A stretch of 64,000 nucleotides of DNA from SAR92 bacterium BACL16 MAG-120619-bin48 (GCA_001438605.1 LIDE01000002.1:1-64000); one strand, 5' to 3'; positions 37,650 to 49,134 are shown, counted from the first letter of the stretch. Notes: a model not told the origin generated them from the letters alone. Numbers and translations: made by a program.

Positions 37650-38192
37650 ATGAACTATTCAATTCGCTCGCATCGCGGCATTTCCCCGCAACTTGGCCTT
37701 CGTGTCTATATCGATCCAGCTGCCACCGTGATTGGCGACGTGCATCTTGGCGACGACGCCTCAGTTTGGCCCGGCGCGGTGATTCGTGGCGACATGCACT
37801 CGATTCGAATTGGCGCGCGCTCAAATGTTCAGGACAATGCTGTGTTGCACATTACCCACGCCAGTGATTTTAATCCCGGCGGCTGGCCGCTGACGATTGG
37901 CGATGATGTTGTCATCGGACATCGAGCTGTACTGCACGGTTGTACGCTTGGAAATCGAATCTTGATTGGCAACGGCGCCATTGTGAACGATGGCGCAATT
38001 GTTGAAGATGAAGTGATTGTCGGCGCTGGCTGCATGGTCCCGCCCGGCAAACGACTTGAGAGCGGCTTCGTTTACGTCGGCAATCCCTGTAAGCAACTGC
38101 GCGCCTTGGCCGACTCTGAAAAAGTATTCTTCACTTATTCGCCCGCCAACTACGTCAAACTAAAGGACCAATACTTGGCCGAACAAGCTTAA
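37650..38192 (+). CDS. Gamma-carbonic anhydrase family protein
   Basis: 180 residues of left-handed beta-helix, built of hexapeptide repeats through most of its length (VIGDVHLGDDASVWPGAVIRG, IGDDVVIGHRAVLHGC). The three zinc-ligand His positions of the family fit LHITHASD and IGHRAVLHGC. It resembles E. coli YrdA and the CaiE/PaaY group. Carbonic anhydrase activity is variable in these proteins and cannot be read from sequence. Its stop overlaps the aroE stop by 4 bases. Confidence 0.9.
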   Translation: MNYSIRSHRGISPQLGLRVYIDPAATVIGDVHLGDDASVWPGAVIRGDMHSIRIGARSNVQDNAVLHITHASDFNPGGWPLTIGDDVVIGHRAVLHGCTLGNRILIGNGAIVNDGAIVEDEVIVGAGCMVPPGKRLESGFVYVGNPCKQLRALADSEKVFFTYSPANYVKLKDQYLAEQA

Positions 38193-39007
38193 AGCGACTG
38201 ACGCAACGCCGCAATCACAGGGCGTGTCTGAGGCATAACCTGACGCCAGATAAAAAACGACTCCGCGGCTTGCTCAACCAACATGCCAAGCCCGTCTGCG
38301 CTCGCAGCACCCGCACGTTGGCCCCAGCGCAGGAAAGGCGAAGGCTCTGCACCGTAGGTCATGTCGTAACAGGCTCCACCGGGCGCCATCAGGTCATCGG
38401 GAAGGGCTGGAAGGCCGCCCCCCAAGCTGGCGCTGGTGCCATTGATCACAAGATCGAATTCCTGTCCCGGCAGCATATCGAGGCCGCAGCCCAGAATATA
38501 GCCCAACTCGGCAAAACCCTTGGACAACTGCAACGCCTTCGCCAAGGTGCGATTGGCAATCACGATATGTTGCGGCTGCTCCGCCAACAATGACTCCAAC
38601 ACCCCGCGCACCGCACCACCGGCGCCCAACAGCAGCACGCGTTTTCCCCGAATCTGCCAGCCAAGGTTTTGCCGCATATCGCGCACCAACCCAACGCCAT
38701 CGGTGGTATCACCACTGATCGTGCCATCCTCTTGCAGGGTCAATGTATTGACTGCCCCCGCGCGGCGCGCGCGCTGACTGAGTCGAGCGGCATAGGAGTA
38801 GGCATCTTGTTTAAACGGTGCAGTGATATTTAAGCCTTTGCCGCCCGCCGCAAAAAAGGCATCCGCAGCAGCGGCAAACCCGTCGACCGCGACAGTTTGT
38901 TTTTGGTACGCAATTGACTGACCGGTTTGGTCGGCAAACGCAGCGTGAATGTCCGGCGAGCGACTGTGACCAATTGGATTGCCAAAAACAGCGTAATTAT
39001 CAGACAT
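38189..39007 (-). CDS. aroE: Shikimate dehydrogenase
   Basis: NADPH-dependent reduction of 3-dehydroshikimate to shikimate in the chorismate pathway. 272 residues from ATG 39007; the longer reading runs into hemF. Substrate-binding segments YAVFGNPIGHSRSP and NITAPFKQDAY (catalytic Lys), the Rossmann LLLGAGGAVRGVL, NADPH-binding IANRTLAKA and a C-terminal DGLGMLVEQAAESF are all present. It starts one base after the hemF stop, with tsaC and hemF upstream. Confidence 0.95.
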   Translation of the reverse strand: MSDNYAVFGNPIGHSRSPDIHAAFADQTGQSIAYQKQTVAVDGFAAAADAFFAAGGKGLNITAPFKQDAYSYAARLSQRARRAGAVNTLTLQEDGTISGDTTDGVGLVRDMRQNLGWQIRGKRVLLLGAGGAVRGVLESLLAEQPQHIVIANRTLAKALQLSKGFAELGYILGCGLDMLPGQEFDLVINGTSASLGGGLPALPDDLMAPGGACYDMTYGAEPSPFLRWGQRAGAASADGLGMLVEQAAESFFIWRQVMPQTRPVIAALRQSL

Positions 39008-39008
39008 A

Positions 39009-40485
<1,477 letters not shown>

Positions 40486-40492
40486 GGAAGAA

Positions 40493-40999
40493 TTATCTGT
40501 TTTTCAGTCTTTCCTGAAGCTCAGCATCTTTGGCGATAATGGCGGCCGCGTTATCTGCGCGCTCTTGTCGGATTTTTGTGTGCAGTGCTTCATCAGACAC
40601 GGCGATAATTTGCGCGGCTAGGTATGCTGCGTTCTTAGCGCCAGCCTTGCCAATCGCTACTGTCGCTACCGGAATGCCGCCGGGCATTTGCACAGTAGAC
40701 AAAAGTGCATCAAGGCCGTCCAATGAGGAATTGATGGGAACACCGATCACTGGACGCAGGGTAATGGCCGACACTGCACCCGCAAGGTGCGCCGCCATGC
40801 CTGCAGCACAGATAAACGCTGCGCAGCCGCGCTTGTCTGCGTCTGTTACATAGGCGTGAGTAGCCTGCGGCGTGCGGTGTGCAGATGACACTTTTACTTC
40901 AAACGGGATGTCGAACTTTTTCAGGATTTCAAAGCTAGCTTCCATAACCGGTAAATCGGAATCGGAACCCATTAAGATTGCAACAAAAGGCTTGCTCAT
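40493..40999 (-). CDS. purE: N5-carboxyaminoimidazole ribonucleotide mutase (class I PurE)
   Basis: Moves the carboxyl group in purine synthesis. 168 residues with the class I signature [19 protein letters not shown] (catalytic His) and [29 protein letters not shown] in two blocks. Class I PurE needs PurK, whose gene usually adjoins it; here the next gene is tsaC. Confidence 0.95.
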   Translation of the reverse strand: MSKPFVAILMGSDSDLPVMEASFEILKKFDIPFEVKVSSAHRTPQATHAYVTDADKRGCAAFICAAGMAAHLAGAVSAITLRPVIGVPINSSLDGLDALLSTVQMPGGIPVATVAIGKAGAKNAAYLAAQIIAVSDEALHTKIRQERADNAAAIIAKDAELQERLKNR

Positions 41000-41110
41000 T
41001 TAATCATCACCATTGGTTTAAAAAGAAGCGCAGGCTACCGTAACTTATGAGCGCGCGCAACCATTTGCGCCCCTTTTCGATGGGCCTTTTAGGCGAAAAA
41101 TAAGGGTTAA

Positions 41111-42256
41111 TTAACGCAGCCGCTGATAGGCACCATGCTGGTTTTCTACAAGGCCTTTCAGCTCGAGTGACACCAGTAATCGAAACAAATCTACGGAGGA
41201 AAACTGTCCATCTCGGGCCAAGGCGTCCATATCGACAGGGTCGAAACCGATGGCTTCAAGCAATCTGCGCTCGTCGCTATCGATCGAGACATTTGGCGGT
41301 AGCGCTGTATTGGCAGTGGCGTGCCCGTCAAGGCGCTCTAAAGGCTGAAGGCCCTCAATTGGCTGAAGGCTCCCCAGCGCGCTGTGCAGCTCGCCAACAA
41401 TGTCGCCTGCACATTCGACCAAATGCGCGCCCTGCTTGATTAGATGGTGACAGCCGCGACTCTGTGGGTTGTGTATAGAGCCCGGGATAGCAAAGACATC
41501 ACGGTTTTGCTCTAGGGCAAGCCGCGCAGTAATCAAAGAACCACTGCGGATCGCGGCCTCGACCACCAGTACGCCCAAACTCAGGCCACTGATAATGCGG
41601 TTGCGGCGAGGGAAATGGCTCGGTCGCGGCTCGGCACCAGGCTCAAACTCCGTGACCAATGTCCCCCCTTGAGACACAATTTGCTCCGCCAGTCTGTTGT
41701 GAGCGCGAGGGTAAACGACATCGATCCCCGTGCCCATCACCGCAATCGTTTTACCCTGCGCCTTCAGGGCACCTTCATGGGCAAGACCGTCAACCCCACG
41801 AGCAAGGCCGCTGGTGATAACAAAGCCGTGGCGAGCTAAAAATTCGCTCCACTCAAGCGCATTGGTTTCGCCGCCACGGGTCACTCGGCGACTTCCAACA
41901 ACGGCAATCTGTGGCAGATGTAAGTTGTCGCTATTGCCGCGCACATAGAGGATCGGCGGGGCACCGTCGGTCTGGTTTAACAAAATCGGGTAGTCGCTAC
42001 TGGTTATGGGAATAACCTGTGCGCCGCAGCGCTCCAGCCGTTGTTGTGAGTGATCTAGCTTGCGCTGCCAAGAATGCTCGCGGTAGTGCGCCTGAAGTCC
42101 GGCGATAACGGGTTGCGCCTCGGTAGGATAGTCGCTGGGGTCAGCTTCAAAGATGGCACTATAACTCTGGCAGTACTCGAGCAGTTGGCGCTGGCGCTTT
42201 GCGGTGAAGCCGTCAAGCTGCTGCGCGACGAGTGCGTAGTGACATTCCATGTCCAC
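41111..42256 (-). CDS. dprA: DNA-processing protein DprA/Smf
   Basis: Binds incoming single-stranded DNA and loads RecA in natural transformation. 381 residues: an N-terminal SAM-like region, the extended Rossmann fold with IAVVGSRRVTRGG, SGLARGVDGLAHEGAL and FPRRNRIISGLSLGVLVVEA, and a C-terminal winged-helix-like domain (from about 310). Complete, so competence is possible, but dprA is widespread in non-competent bacteria. The LysM gene precedes it. Confidence 0.94.
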   Translation of the reverse strand: MDMECHYALVAQQLDGFTAKRQRQLLEYCQSYSAIFEADPSDYPTEAQPVIAGLQAHYREHSWQRKLDHSQQRLERCGAQVIPITSSDYPILLNQTDGAPPILYVRGNSDNLHLPQIAVVGSRRVTRGGETNALEWSEFLARHGFVITSGLARGVDGLAHEGALKAQGKTIAVMGTGIDVVYPRAHNRLAEQIVSQGGTLVTEFEPGAEPRPSHFPRRNRIISGLSLGVLVVEAAIRSGSLITARLALEQNRDVFAIPGSIHNPQSRGCHHLIKQGAHLVECAGDIVGELHSALGSLQPIEGLQPLERLDGHATANTALPPNVSIDSDERRLLEAIGFDPVDMDALARDGQFSSVDLFRLLVSLELKGLVENQHGAYQRLR

Positions 42257-42315
42257 AGGGCATTCCTTTATTTCAGAGAGAGTATTTGAGTATCGTGCTC
42301 TAAGGCCCGAACCAC

Positions 42316-43344
42316 TTACGGATTCACTAAACGGTCACCAATGTCGATCTGACGGTCTGCCTCCATCACTAAGGCAAAGCTCATCTTTTCATAGGTGTAG
42401 AACACCATCACTAGCCCAATGCGCTCATCGGGAAGGCGAATCTGCTCACCGGTCATGCGGTCTTTTGTGAGATCACCGAGCTTGTAGATGGCCAGCGTAT
42501 CACCGGCTTGCAGGCCCTCGCGCTGACCGCGATTGAGCCCAACCACGTCAAAGGCGCCGGCATTGCGAACACCGTCCTCGACGCTGATAACCGACGCTTC
42601 GATGGACTGGGCTGGCGCGCGTGGGTAGAACGTTGAGGCCAAGGTGCGCTCTTCGCTGGCGAGCAGACGGTCATTGATGCGAATTTCCTGTGCCGCACGG
42701 GTCGCCCCCAGCGTCGCAATATCTCCTTTCACCGCTTTTACTTTCGCGGCGCCGACATCAATAGCGCGAAGCCCTAACAGCTCTCCGCTTGCAGGATCAA
42801 TATAGGGGTCGCCGCGCCGGTAAATACCGTAATTCAACCGATTGGCGGAGAAATCTCCGCGCGCGTAAAAGTCATCGCCGCTACCCACCAAGATACGTCG
42901 CTCTTGGCCACCCAAAATGTAGGGTGCGGCATTCAGGGTGGCATCGTCAGTGACACGGGTTTTTGAGAGGAAATTATCAATAATATCAAGGGGCAGGGCG
43001 GCGATTGCGTCTGCGTGTCCAACACTTCTGGCCTCTGGCGAGAGCTTCAGGTCACGGCTGCGATCAACGCGCAGCTGGGGAACGCCATCCACGTAAACCA
43101 AGCGGATAATGTCACCAGGATAAATCAGATGGGGGTTTTCAATTTGCTGGTTGGCGTGCCAGATTTCCGGCCACAGACAAGGGCTTTGCAAAAACACGGC
43201 GGAGATATCCCATAGCGTGTCGCCGCGCTTCACAGTGTAGCGCTCGGGGACATCTGCCTTTAGCTGAAGATCTTCAGCGATCGCAGGGCTTGGGCCTGCG
43301 AGTAGGAGTGCAAGGAGAGTCGTAACCAATACAGTATTTTTCAT
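42316..43344 (-). CDS. Secreted LysM-domain protein upstream of dprA
   Basis: 342 residues with a signal peptide (about 1-23, ending AIAED). A single LysM domain at about 34-85 (ERYTVKRGDTLWDISAVFLQSP, PHLIYPGDIIRLVYVDG) should bind peptidoglycan. The rest is a long beta-rich region without a recognised catalytic domain. A LysM gene between dprA and def is conserved in Pseudomonas and relatives. Role probably in the cell envelope. Confidence 0.88.
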   Translation of the reverse strand: MKNTVLVTTLLALLLAGPSPAIAEDLQLKADVPERYTVKRGDTLWDISAVFLQSPCLWPEIWHANQQIENPHLIYPGDIIRLVYVDGVPQLRVDRSRDLKLSPEARSVGHADAIAALPLDIIDNFLSKTRVTDDATLNAAPYILGGQERRILVGSGDDFYARGDFSANRLNYGIYRRGDPYIDPASGELLGLRAIDVGAAKVKAVKGDIATLGATRAAQEIRINDRLLASEERTLASTFYPRAPAQSIEASVISVEDGVRNAGAFDVVGLNRGQREGLQAGDTLAIYKLGDLTKDRMTGEQIRLPDERIGLVMVFYTYEKMSFALVMEADRQIDIGDRLVNP

Positions 43345-43377
43345 AGCTGTGAGTCCTTTCTCTGGGCGGGGTTAGTG

Positions 43378-43383
43378 TATAAT
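43378..43383 (+). promoter_or_regulatory. -10 element upstream of def-fmt-rsmB-trkAH
   Basis: TATAAT preceded by GTG, in the divergent gap between the LysM gene and def. No good -35 is seen at the expected spacing. Transcripts would have a leader of about 115 nt. Confidence 0.45.
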
Positions 43384-43424
43384 TCCTCAGGTCCACGAGT
43401 GTTCGTTGAGAATACTTAGTCAGG

Positions 43425-43484
43425 AAAGCGAAATAAGAGGCCGCCGAGTTATCCTAATGGTAGCAGCGCTTTTAACTTTTTTTT
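43425..43484 (+). promoter_or_regulatory. Possible attenuator in the def leader
   Basis: AAAGCG (43425-43430) can pair with CGCTTT (43467-43472), followed by eight T's (43477-43484) shortly before the def ATG. The loop is long and internal pairing is weak, so this is only a candidate terminator-like structure. Confidence 0.25.
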
Positions 43485-43504
43485 AAAAATCTATCACAAT
43501 AGCT

Positions 43505-44011
43505 ATGGCCATTTTAAATATTCTCGAATTCCCCGACCCCAGACTGCGCACGGTTGCCAAGCCTGTGAGCAAGGTCGATGCAACCATAAAAACGCTGATT
43601 AAAGATATGTTTGACACCATGGCATCGGCCAACGGTATTGGGCTTGCAGCGTCACAAGTCGATGTGCATCTTCGCATCATTGTGATGGATTTAGGCGAGA
43701 CGGACTCTCGCCCCCGCGTATTTATAAATCCGCAAATTGAAGTGCTTGATCAAGATCTGAGCCCCTACGATGAGGGCTGCCTCTCAGTGCCGGGTTTCTA
43801 TGAGACCATTGATCGCCCTGCGCACGTTATGATCCGCGCACTGGATGGCGACGGCAATCCATTCGAAGAAGAAGCTCGTGGCCTGCTCGCCGTCTGTATA
43901 CAGCATGAAATCGACCATCTAGAAGGCAAACTGTTTGTTGACTACCTATCGCCGTTCAAACGCCAACGCATCCGCAAAAAACTTGAAAAACTGCACAAGC
44001 AGAACCCATAG
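43505..44011 (+). CDS. def: Peptide deformylase
   Basis: Removes the formyl group from nascent proteins. 168 residues. Motif 1 GIGLAASQ, motif 2 EGCLSVP and the metal-binding QHEIDH are intact. It begins [16 protein letters not shown] as expected, yet no Shine-Dalgarno sequence is visible before the ATG (ATCACAATAGCT). First gene of def-fmt-rsmB-trkA-trkH. Confidence 0.97.
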   Translation: MAILNILEFPDPRLRTVAKPVSKVDATIKTLIKDMFDTMASANGIGLAASQVDVHLRIIVMDLGETDSRPRVFINPQIEVLDQDLSPYDEGCLSVPGFYETIDRPAHVMIRALDGDGNPFEEEARGLLAVCIQHEIDHLEGKLFVDYLSPFKRQRIRKKLEKLHKQNP

Positions 44012-44022
44012 GATGGTTTAGC

Positions 44023-44961
44023 GTGAAAATACTTTTCGCCGGCACGCCTGAGTTTGCGGCGGCACACCTGCAAACCCTGCTAGACAGCCCCGAGCATTCT
44101 GTTGTGGGCGTTTACACACAGCCAGATCGGCCCGCCGGGCGCGGCAAAAAGCTCTCCGCAAGCCCTGTCAAAGCGCTGGCTCTGCAGTACAACCTGCCTG
44201 TATTTCAACCGCCATCGTTAAAGCCGCCCGAGCAGCAAGCCCTGCTGGCACAGCTCGGTGCCGACATCATGGTAGTAGTGGCCTACGGGCTTATTCTGCC
44301 GCAACAGATTCTCGACACCCCGCGACTGGGCTGCATTAATGTCCACGCCTCAATTTTGCCGCGCTGGCGCGGCGCGGCACCTATCCAGCGCGCCATTGCG
44401 GCAGGAGATAAAGAAACCGGCATCACTATTATGCATATGGATGCTGGGCTCGATACCGGCGCCATGCTGAGCATTTCTCGCTGCCCCATAAGCCATGACG
44501 AAACAAGCGCATCACTGCACCTTAAACTGCAACAACTGGGCGGACCGGCACTGTTGAGCAGCCTTGCACACCTTGACGCAGGCAGTGCCGTGGGCATTGT
44601 CCAAGACGATCAGGACAGCTGCTATGCGGCAAAAATTGACAAGGCTGAGGCGCTGATCGATTGGGCGCAACCCGCAGCGGAACTCGATCGACGCATTCGC
44701 GCGTTTGACCCCTTTCCGGTGGCCTATACCACTCTGGGCGATCTGCGCATCAAAATATGGCGGGCACAGGTGGTTCCGGCGACCCATTCCGCCCCGGGGC
44801 AAATTGTCGGGGCCGATTCACAGGGCCTCCTCGTTGGCTGCGGTGAGCAGTCTCTCCTGATCACAGAAATTCAGCTGCCCGGCAAATCTCGAATGGCGGT
44901 GGCCGATAGCCTGAACGCCCGCGCTGAACTGTTTGCCCCCGGCACGCAGTTGGGACGCTGA
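44023..44961 (+). CDS. fmt: Methionyl-tRNA formyltransferase
   Basis: Formylates initiator Met-tRNA using 10-formyl-THF. 312 residues, GTG start, 11 nt after def. Formyl transferase domain with FAGTPEFAAAHL, QPDRPAGRGKKL, and the catalytic region INVHASILPRWRGAAPIQRA. The C-terminal tRNA-binding domain starts near residue 205 (IDWAQPAAELDRRIRAFDPFP). The stop overlaps the rsmB ATG by one base. Confidence 0.96.
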   Translation: MKILFAGTPEFAAAHLQTLLDSPEHSVVGVYTQPDRPAGRGKKLSASPVKALALQYNLPVFQPPSLKPPEQQALLAQLGADIMVVVAYGLILPQQILDTPRLGCINVHASILPRWRGAAPIQRAIAAGDKETGITIMHMDAGLDTGAMLSISRCPISHDETSASLHLKLQQLGGPALLSSLAHLDAGSAVGIVQDDQDSCYAAKIDKAEALIDWAQPAAELDRRIRAFDPFPVAYTTLGDLRIKIWRAQVVPATHSAPGQIVGADSQGLLVGCGEQSLLITEIQLPGKSRMAVADSLNARAELFAPGTQLGR

Positions 44962-46271
44962 TGAACACTCGCGCAGCCACGGCGGAAGTCATAGCACAGG
45001 TGCTGCGCGGAAAATCACTTTCTGCATTGCTACCGGACTATGCAAACAAAGTCGCCGAAAAAGATGTCGGACTGTTGAAAGAGCTGTGTTTCGGCACGTT
45101 GCGCTGGTATCCCGCCATTGAGTTACTGCTCAAAGAGCTGATGCCCAAACCCCTGCGGGAAAAAGAGTTTGAAATCCAAGGGCTGTTAGCGAGCGGACTC
45201 TATCAACTGATGCACACTCGCATTGCCGACCACGCTGCCATCAACGAGACCGTAGCCGCTGTTAGCAAACTCAATCGCCCCTGGGCCAAAGGTTTAGTGA
45301 ATGCTGTGCTGCGCAATTTTCAGCGCCAGCGCGCTGAGCTAGACGCGCAATTGGCGAAAAACCCCGTATTTACCACCGCCCACCCCCAGTGGCTGCTCGA
45401 CCACTTTTTTAACACTTGGGGCGCGCCCATTGCGCAACAAATTATTCTTGCCAACAATCAGCGCGCACCCTTGACCCTGCGTGTCAATCAGCGATGCGTC
45501 AGTCGCGCGGAGTACCTCGGCCAGCTGGCTGATGCAGGAATAGAGGCGACAGCAACGCAATATAGCCAAGAGGGGATTTTGCTCGCCTCACCCCTAGATG
45601 TGGCTGAGCTGCCTCATTTCGCCGAGGGCTTTGTCAGCGTGCAAGACGAGGCCGCGCAATTGGCGGCATCCCTGTTGTTGCTTGCGCCGAACCAGCGTGT
45701 GCTGGATGCCTGCTGCGCACCCGGCGGCAAGACCTGCCACATTTTAGAAACACAGCCGAACTTGCACTCTGTCGTGGCTGTTGAGATGGAAAGTCGGCGC
45801 ATCAAGCGCGTTGAAGAAAACCTCGCTCGCCTCGGTCTGCAGGCCGACCTTAAAGTCGCCGATGCCAGCGCATTGGACAGTTGGTGGGACGGCCAGCCCT
45901 TCGACCGGCTACTAATCGACGCACCCTGTTCCGCCAGCGGCGTTATTCGCCGCCATCCCGATATCAAACTACTGCGCAAAGCTGCGGATATTGGTAAGCT
46001 TGCTGCGGTACAGCTGGGGCTTCTGCGCGCTCTCTGGCAAACCTTAAGCCCCGACGGTATTGCGCTTTACGCGACCTGTTCGGTGCTGCCGGAAGAAAAC
46101 GATCAGGTCGTGATGGCATTTTTGGCAGAAACCCCCGACGCCGAACTACTCCCGATAGAGGCAGAGTGGGGGCTAAAAACCGATTATGGCAGACAACTCT
46201 TCCCCATAATCGACGGTAGCGACGGCTTTTACTACGCGCGCTTGCGCAAGAACGGTCAACAACACGGCTGA
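44961..46271 (+). CDS. rsmB: 16S rRNA m5C967 methyltransferase
   Basis: 436 residues: an N-terminal NusB-like domain (about 1-140) and a C-terminal SAM-dependent methyltransferase. SAM site VLDACCAPGGKTCHIL, DAPCSASGVIRRHPDIK and the catalytic cysteine in YATCSVLPEEND are present. Coupled to fmt through the overlapping stop and start (TGATG). Confidence 0.95.
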   Translation: MNTRAATAEVIAQVLRGKSLSALLPDYANKVAEKDVGLLKELCFGTLRWYPAIELLLKELMPKPLREKEFEIQGLLASGLYQLMHTRIADHAAINETVAAVSKLNRPWAKGLVNAVLRNFQRQRAELDAQLAKNPVFTTAHPQWLLDHFFNTWGAPIAQQIILANNQRAPLTLRVNQRCVSRAEYLGQLADAGIEATATQYSQEGILLASPLDVAELPHFAEGFVSVQDEAAQLAASLLLLAPNQRVLDACCAPGGKTCHILETQPNLHSVVAVEMESRRIKRVEENLARLGLQADLKVADASALDSWWDGQPFDRLLIDAPCSASGVIRRHPDIKLLRKAADIGKLAAVQLGLLRALWQTLSPDGIALYATCSVLPEENDQVVMAFLAETPDAELLPIEAEWGLKTDYGRQLFPIIDGSDGFYYARLRKNGQQHG

Positions 46272-46289
46272 TAACAACCCGGAATCATA

Positions 46290-47672
46290 ATGAAGATAAT
46301 AATTGTTGGTGCAGGACAGGTAGGCGGCACACTGGCAGAAAATCTCGCTCGGGAATACAACGACATTACAGTGGTCGACATTAGCGAAGTCGCCCTGCGA
46401 TCGTTAAAAGATCGCCTCGACATTCGCACCATTGTCGGCACAGGCTCGCACCCCGATGTTTTAGTCGATGCGGGCATTGAAGAAGCCGATATGATAGTCG
46501 CTGTGACCAACAGCGACGAAATTAATATTATTGCCTGCCAAGTTGCTTACTCCCTGTTCCACACGCCAACAAAAATCGCCCGTGTTCGCGCCCCCAATTA
46601 CACCAACCCCAAGTACAAAGAAAAACTCTTCAACGATAAGCATATGCCCGTGGATGTCATGATCACCCCCGAGCAAGTAGTCACGGACTACATTCAAAAG
46701 CTTATCGAGCAACCCGGTGCACTGCAGGTATTGGACTTTGCCGATGGCAGCATTCAGCTGGTTGGTTTGCGTGCCGCAAAAGATAGCCCCTTGGTCGGCC
46801 AACAACTGCGCACCCTGAAAGAACACATGCCCAACGTAGACGCCCGCGTCGCCGCCGTTTTTGGCAAGCAGGGGGCGCTGTTCCCGACCGGTGACACGGT
46901 GATTGAAGACGGTGATGAGGTGTTTTTTGTTGCCGCCAAAAAGAACATCCGCAAAGTTATGAGCGAATTACAACGACTGGAAAAGCCCTACCACCGTTTA
47001 ATGATTGCAGGGGGTGGCAATATTGGCTTCCGGCTGGCGCAAGCGCTGGAAGACAGCTATCAAATCAAGCTGATTGAGTTTTCTCACCGACGCGCCAGCT
47101 ACCTCTCGGAACAACTCAATAAAACAGTCGTGCTGAAGGGATCGGCAACCGACCAAGAGCTACTGCTAGATGAAAACATCAACAAGACCGATGTCTTTCT
47201 AGCCCTCACCAATGACGACGAAGTTAATATCATGGCATCCCTGTTGGCGAAAAAACTCGGCGCGCGGAAAGTTATGACACTCATCAACAACCCCGTCTAT
47301 GCAGAACTGATGCAGGGCGGCGGCATTGATGTCGCCATCTCACCACAACAGGCAACCACTAGCTCACTGCTCACCCATGTGCGCCAAGGCGACATGGTTT
47401 GTGTGCACTCACTTCGCAGGGGTGCTGCAGAAGTGCTCGAAATTGTCGTTCATGGTGATGAAAAAAGCTCGCGCGTTGTGGGTCGCGCAATCGGTGATAT
47501 AAAGTCGCCGCCAGGTGCAACCCTCGCCGCGCTGGTGCGCAACGGGGAAGTACTTATTGCCCACCATGACACGGTTATTGAAAGCGGGGACCACGTCATT
47601 GTCTTCGTGGTCGACAAAAACAACACCAAAGCCGTAGAAAAATTATTTGCCGTTGGTTTTTCCTTTTTTTAG
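46290..47672 (+). CDS. trkA: Trk potassium uptake regulator TrkA
   Basis: Cytoplasmic NAD(H)-binding gating subunit of the Trk system. 460 residues with two RCK units: the first Rossmann motif IIVGAGQVGGTLAENL at the start, the second LMIAGGGNIGFRLAQAL at about 233, each followed by a TrkA-C domain. Sits 18 nt after rsmB and 13 nt before trkH. Confidence 0.96.
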   Translation: MKIIIVGAGQVGGTLAENLAREYNDITVVDISEVALRSLKDRLDIRTIVGTGSHPDVLVDAGIEEADMIVAVTNSDEINIIACQVAYSLFHTPTKIARVRAPNYTNPKYKEKLFNDKHMPVDVMITPEQVVTDYIQKLIEQPGALQVLDFADGSIQLVGLRAAKDSPLVGQQLRTLKEHMPNVDARVAAVFGKQGALFPTGDTVIEDGDEVFFVAAKKNIRKVMSELQRLEKPYHRLMIAGGGNIGFRLAQALEDSYQIKLIEFSHRRASYLSEQLNKTVVLKGSATDQELLLDENINKTDVFLALTNDDEVNIMASLLAKKLGARKVMTLINNPVYAELMQGGGIDVAISPQQATTSSLLTHVRQGDMVCVHSLRRGAAEVLEIVVHGDEKSSRVVGRAIGDIKSPPGATLAALVRNGEVLIAHHDTVIESGDHVIVFVVDKNNTKAVEKLFAVGFSFF

Positions 47673-47685
47673 AGCGTAGCTAACT

Positions 47686-49134
47686 ATGCACTTCAATATC
47701 ATTGCCCGTATTCTTGGCATCTTGCTGATGATTTTCAGCCTGACAATGCTGCCGCCGATTGTGGTGGCCATTATCTACGATGAAAACACATCCGCGACTT
47801 TTGCCCTGGCATTTGCCATCACTCAAGTTGTCGGCCTGATATTTTGGCTACCCTCAAAACGGGTCAATGCAGAGATGCGCACCCGCGACGGTTTCCTGAT
47901 TACGGTCTTCTTTTGGCTGGTATTAAGTACCTTCGGCGCGCTGCCACTGATGCTCTCCGAGGCACCGCATCTGAGCTTTATCGACGCCTTATTCGAGTCG
48001 GTGTCAGGGCTGACTACAACGGGCGCAACCGTGATCTCTGGGCTCGACAACTTGCCCAAGTCTATTCTTTATTACCGGCAGCAGCTGCAGTGGCTGGGCG
48101 GCATTGGTATTGTGGTCATCGCGGTGGCGATTCTACCTATGCTTGGCGTCGGTGGCATGCAGCTCTATCGCACAGAAACACCGGGGCCCATGAAGGACTC
48201 CAAGCTAACGCCGCGCATTACTGAAACCGCCAATGTGCTGTTTAAGATCTATCTCGGCCTCACCGCGCTGTGCGCACTGGCCTATTGGCTTGCCGGCATG
48301 TCCGGCTTTGATGCCATTAGCCACAGCTTTTCGACCGTCGCCATTGGCGGCTTTTCAACCCATGATGCCAGTATCGGTTTCTTCGACAGCTCGGCCATTA
48401 TGGCTATTTGCGCCTTTTTTATGGTTATCTCTGGGATTAACTTTGCCCTGCACTTCCATGTCTTGCACGACCGCAAGCTCTCTCACTACTGGGCAGATCC
48501 TGAAGCGAAAATGTACCTCTGCCTGCTTGGTGGCGGCATTGTCATCACATCGCTCTACCTCTACTACAGCGGAACCTACGGTTGGAATGACAGCTTTAGC
48601 CAAGGCGCCTTCCACCTTATTTCGATCATGACGACAACCGGTTTCACCACTGACAACTTCAGCGCCTGGCCAAGCTTTTTGCCGTTCTTTTTGCTGTTTT
48701 TATCGTTTTTTGGCGCCTGCGCGGGGTCGACCGGCGGTGGGATAAAGATTGGCCGTATGCTGATACTTGGCCAACAGTGTATACGCGAGATCTATCGGCT
48801 AGTGCACCCAAATGCACTGCTGCCCATTAAAATTCAAAACCGCAAAATACCCAATCGTGTGGCCGACGCCATTTGGGCCTTTTTTGGTGCCTATCTAGCG
48901 ATTTTTTATCTGATGGTACTGCTTTTACTTGGCTCTGGACTGGATTATGTAACGGCTTGGTCAGCAACTGCCGCAAGCCTGAATAACTTGGGCCCAGGCC
49001 TTGGTGAAGTAGCGATCAATTTTGCCGACATCAATAGCTTTGCCAAGTGGGTGCTGTGCTGGGGAATGCTGCTGGGGCGGCTTGAAATTTTCACCTTGCT
49101 GGTGCTGTTTACGCCCACATTCTGGAAAAGCTAA
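47686..49134 (+). CDS. trkH: Trk potassium channel subunit TrkH
   Basis: Potassium-translocating membrane subunit. 482 residues. The four pore loops are visible: SGLTTTGATVI, TVAIGGFSTHD, IMTTTGFTTDNFS and TAASLNNLGPGLG. It directly follows trkA, so both halves of the transporter are made from one message. Convergent with the retropepsin-like gene. Confidence 0.96.
   Translation: MHFNIIARILGILLMIFSLTMLPPIVVAIIYDENTSATFALAFAITQVVGLIFWLPSKRVNAEMRTRDGFLITVFFWLVLSTFGALPLMLSEAPHLSFIDALFESVSGLTTTGATVISGLDNLPKSILYYRQQLQWLGGIGIVVIAVAILPMLGVGGMQLYRTETPGPMKDSKLTPRITETANVLFKIYLGLTALCALAYWLAGMSGFDAISHSFSTVAIGGFSTHDASIGFFDSSAIMAICAFFMVISGINFALHFHVLHDRKLSHYWADPEAKMYLCLLGGGIVITSLYLYYSGTYGWNDSFSQGAFHLISIMTTTGFTTDNFSAWPSFLPFFLLFLSFFGACAGSTGGGIKIGRMLILGQQCIREIYRLVHPNALLPIKIQNRKIPNRVADAIWAFFGAYLAIFYLMVLLLLGSGLDYVTAWSATAASLNNLGPGLGEVAINFADINSFAKWVLCWGMLLGRLEIFTLLVLFTPTFWKS

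Noticed and set aside
43446-43475. tRNA-like string (CCTAATGGTAGCAGC) in the def leader
   Set aside because: Only a D-arm-like fragment; no acceptor, anticodon or T-arm can be formed.
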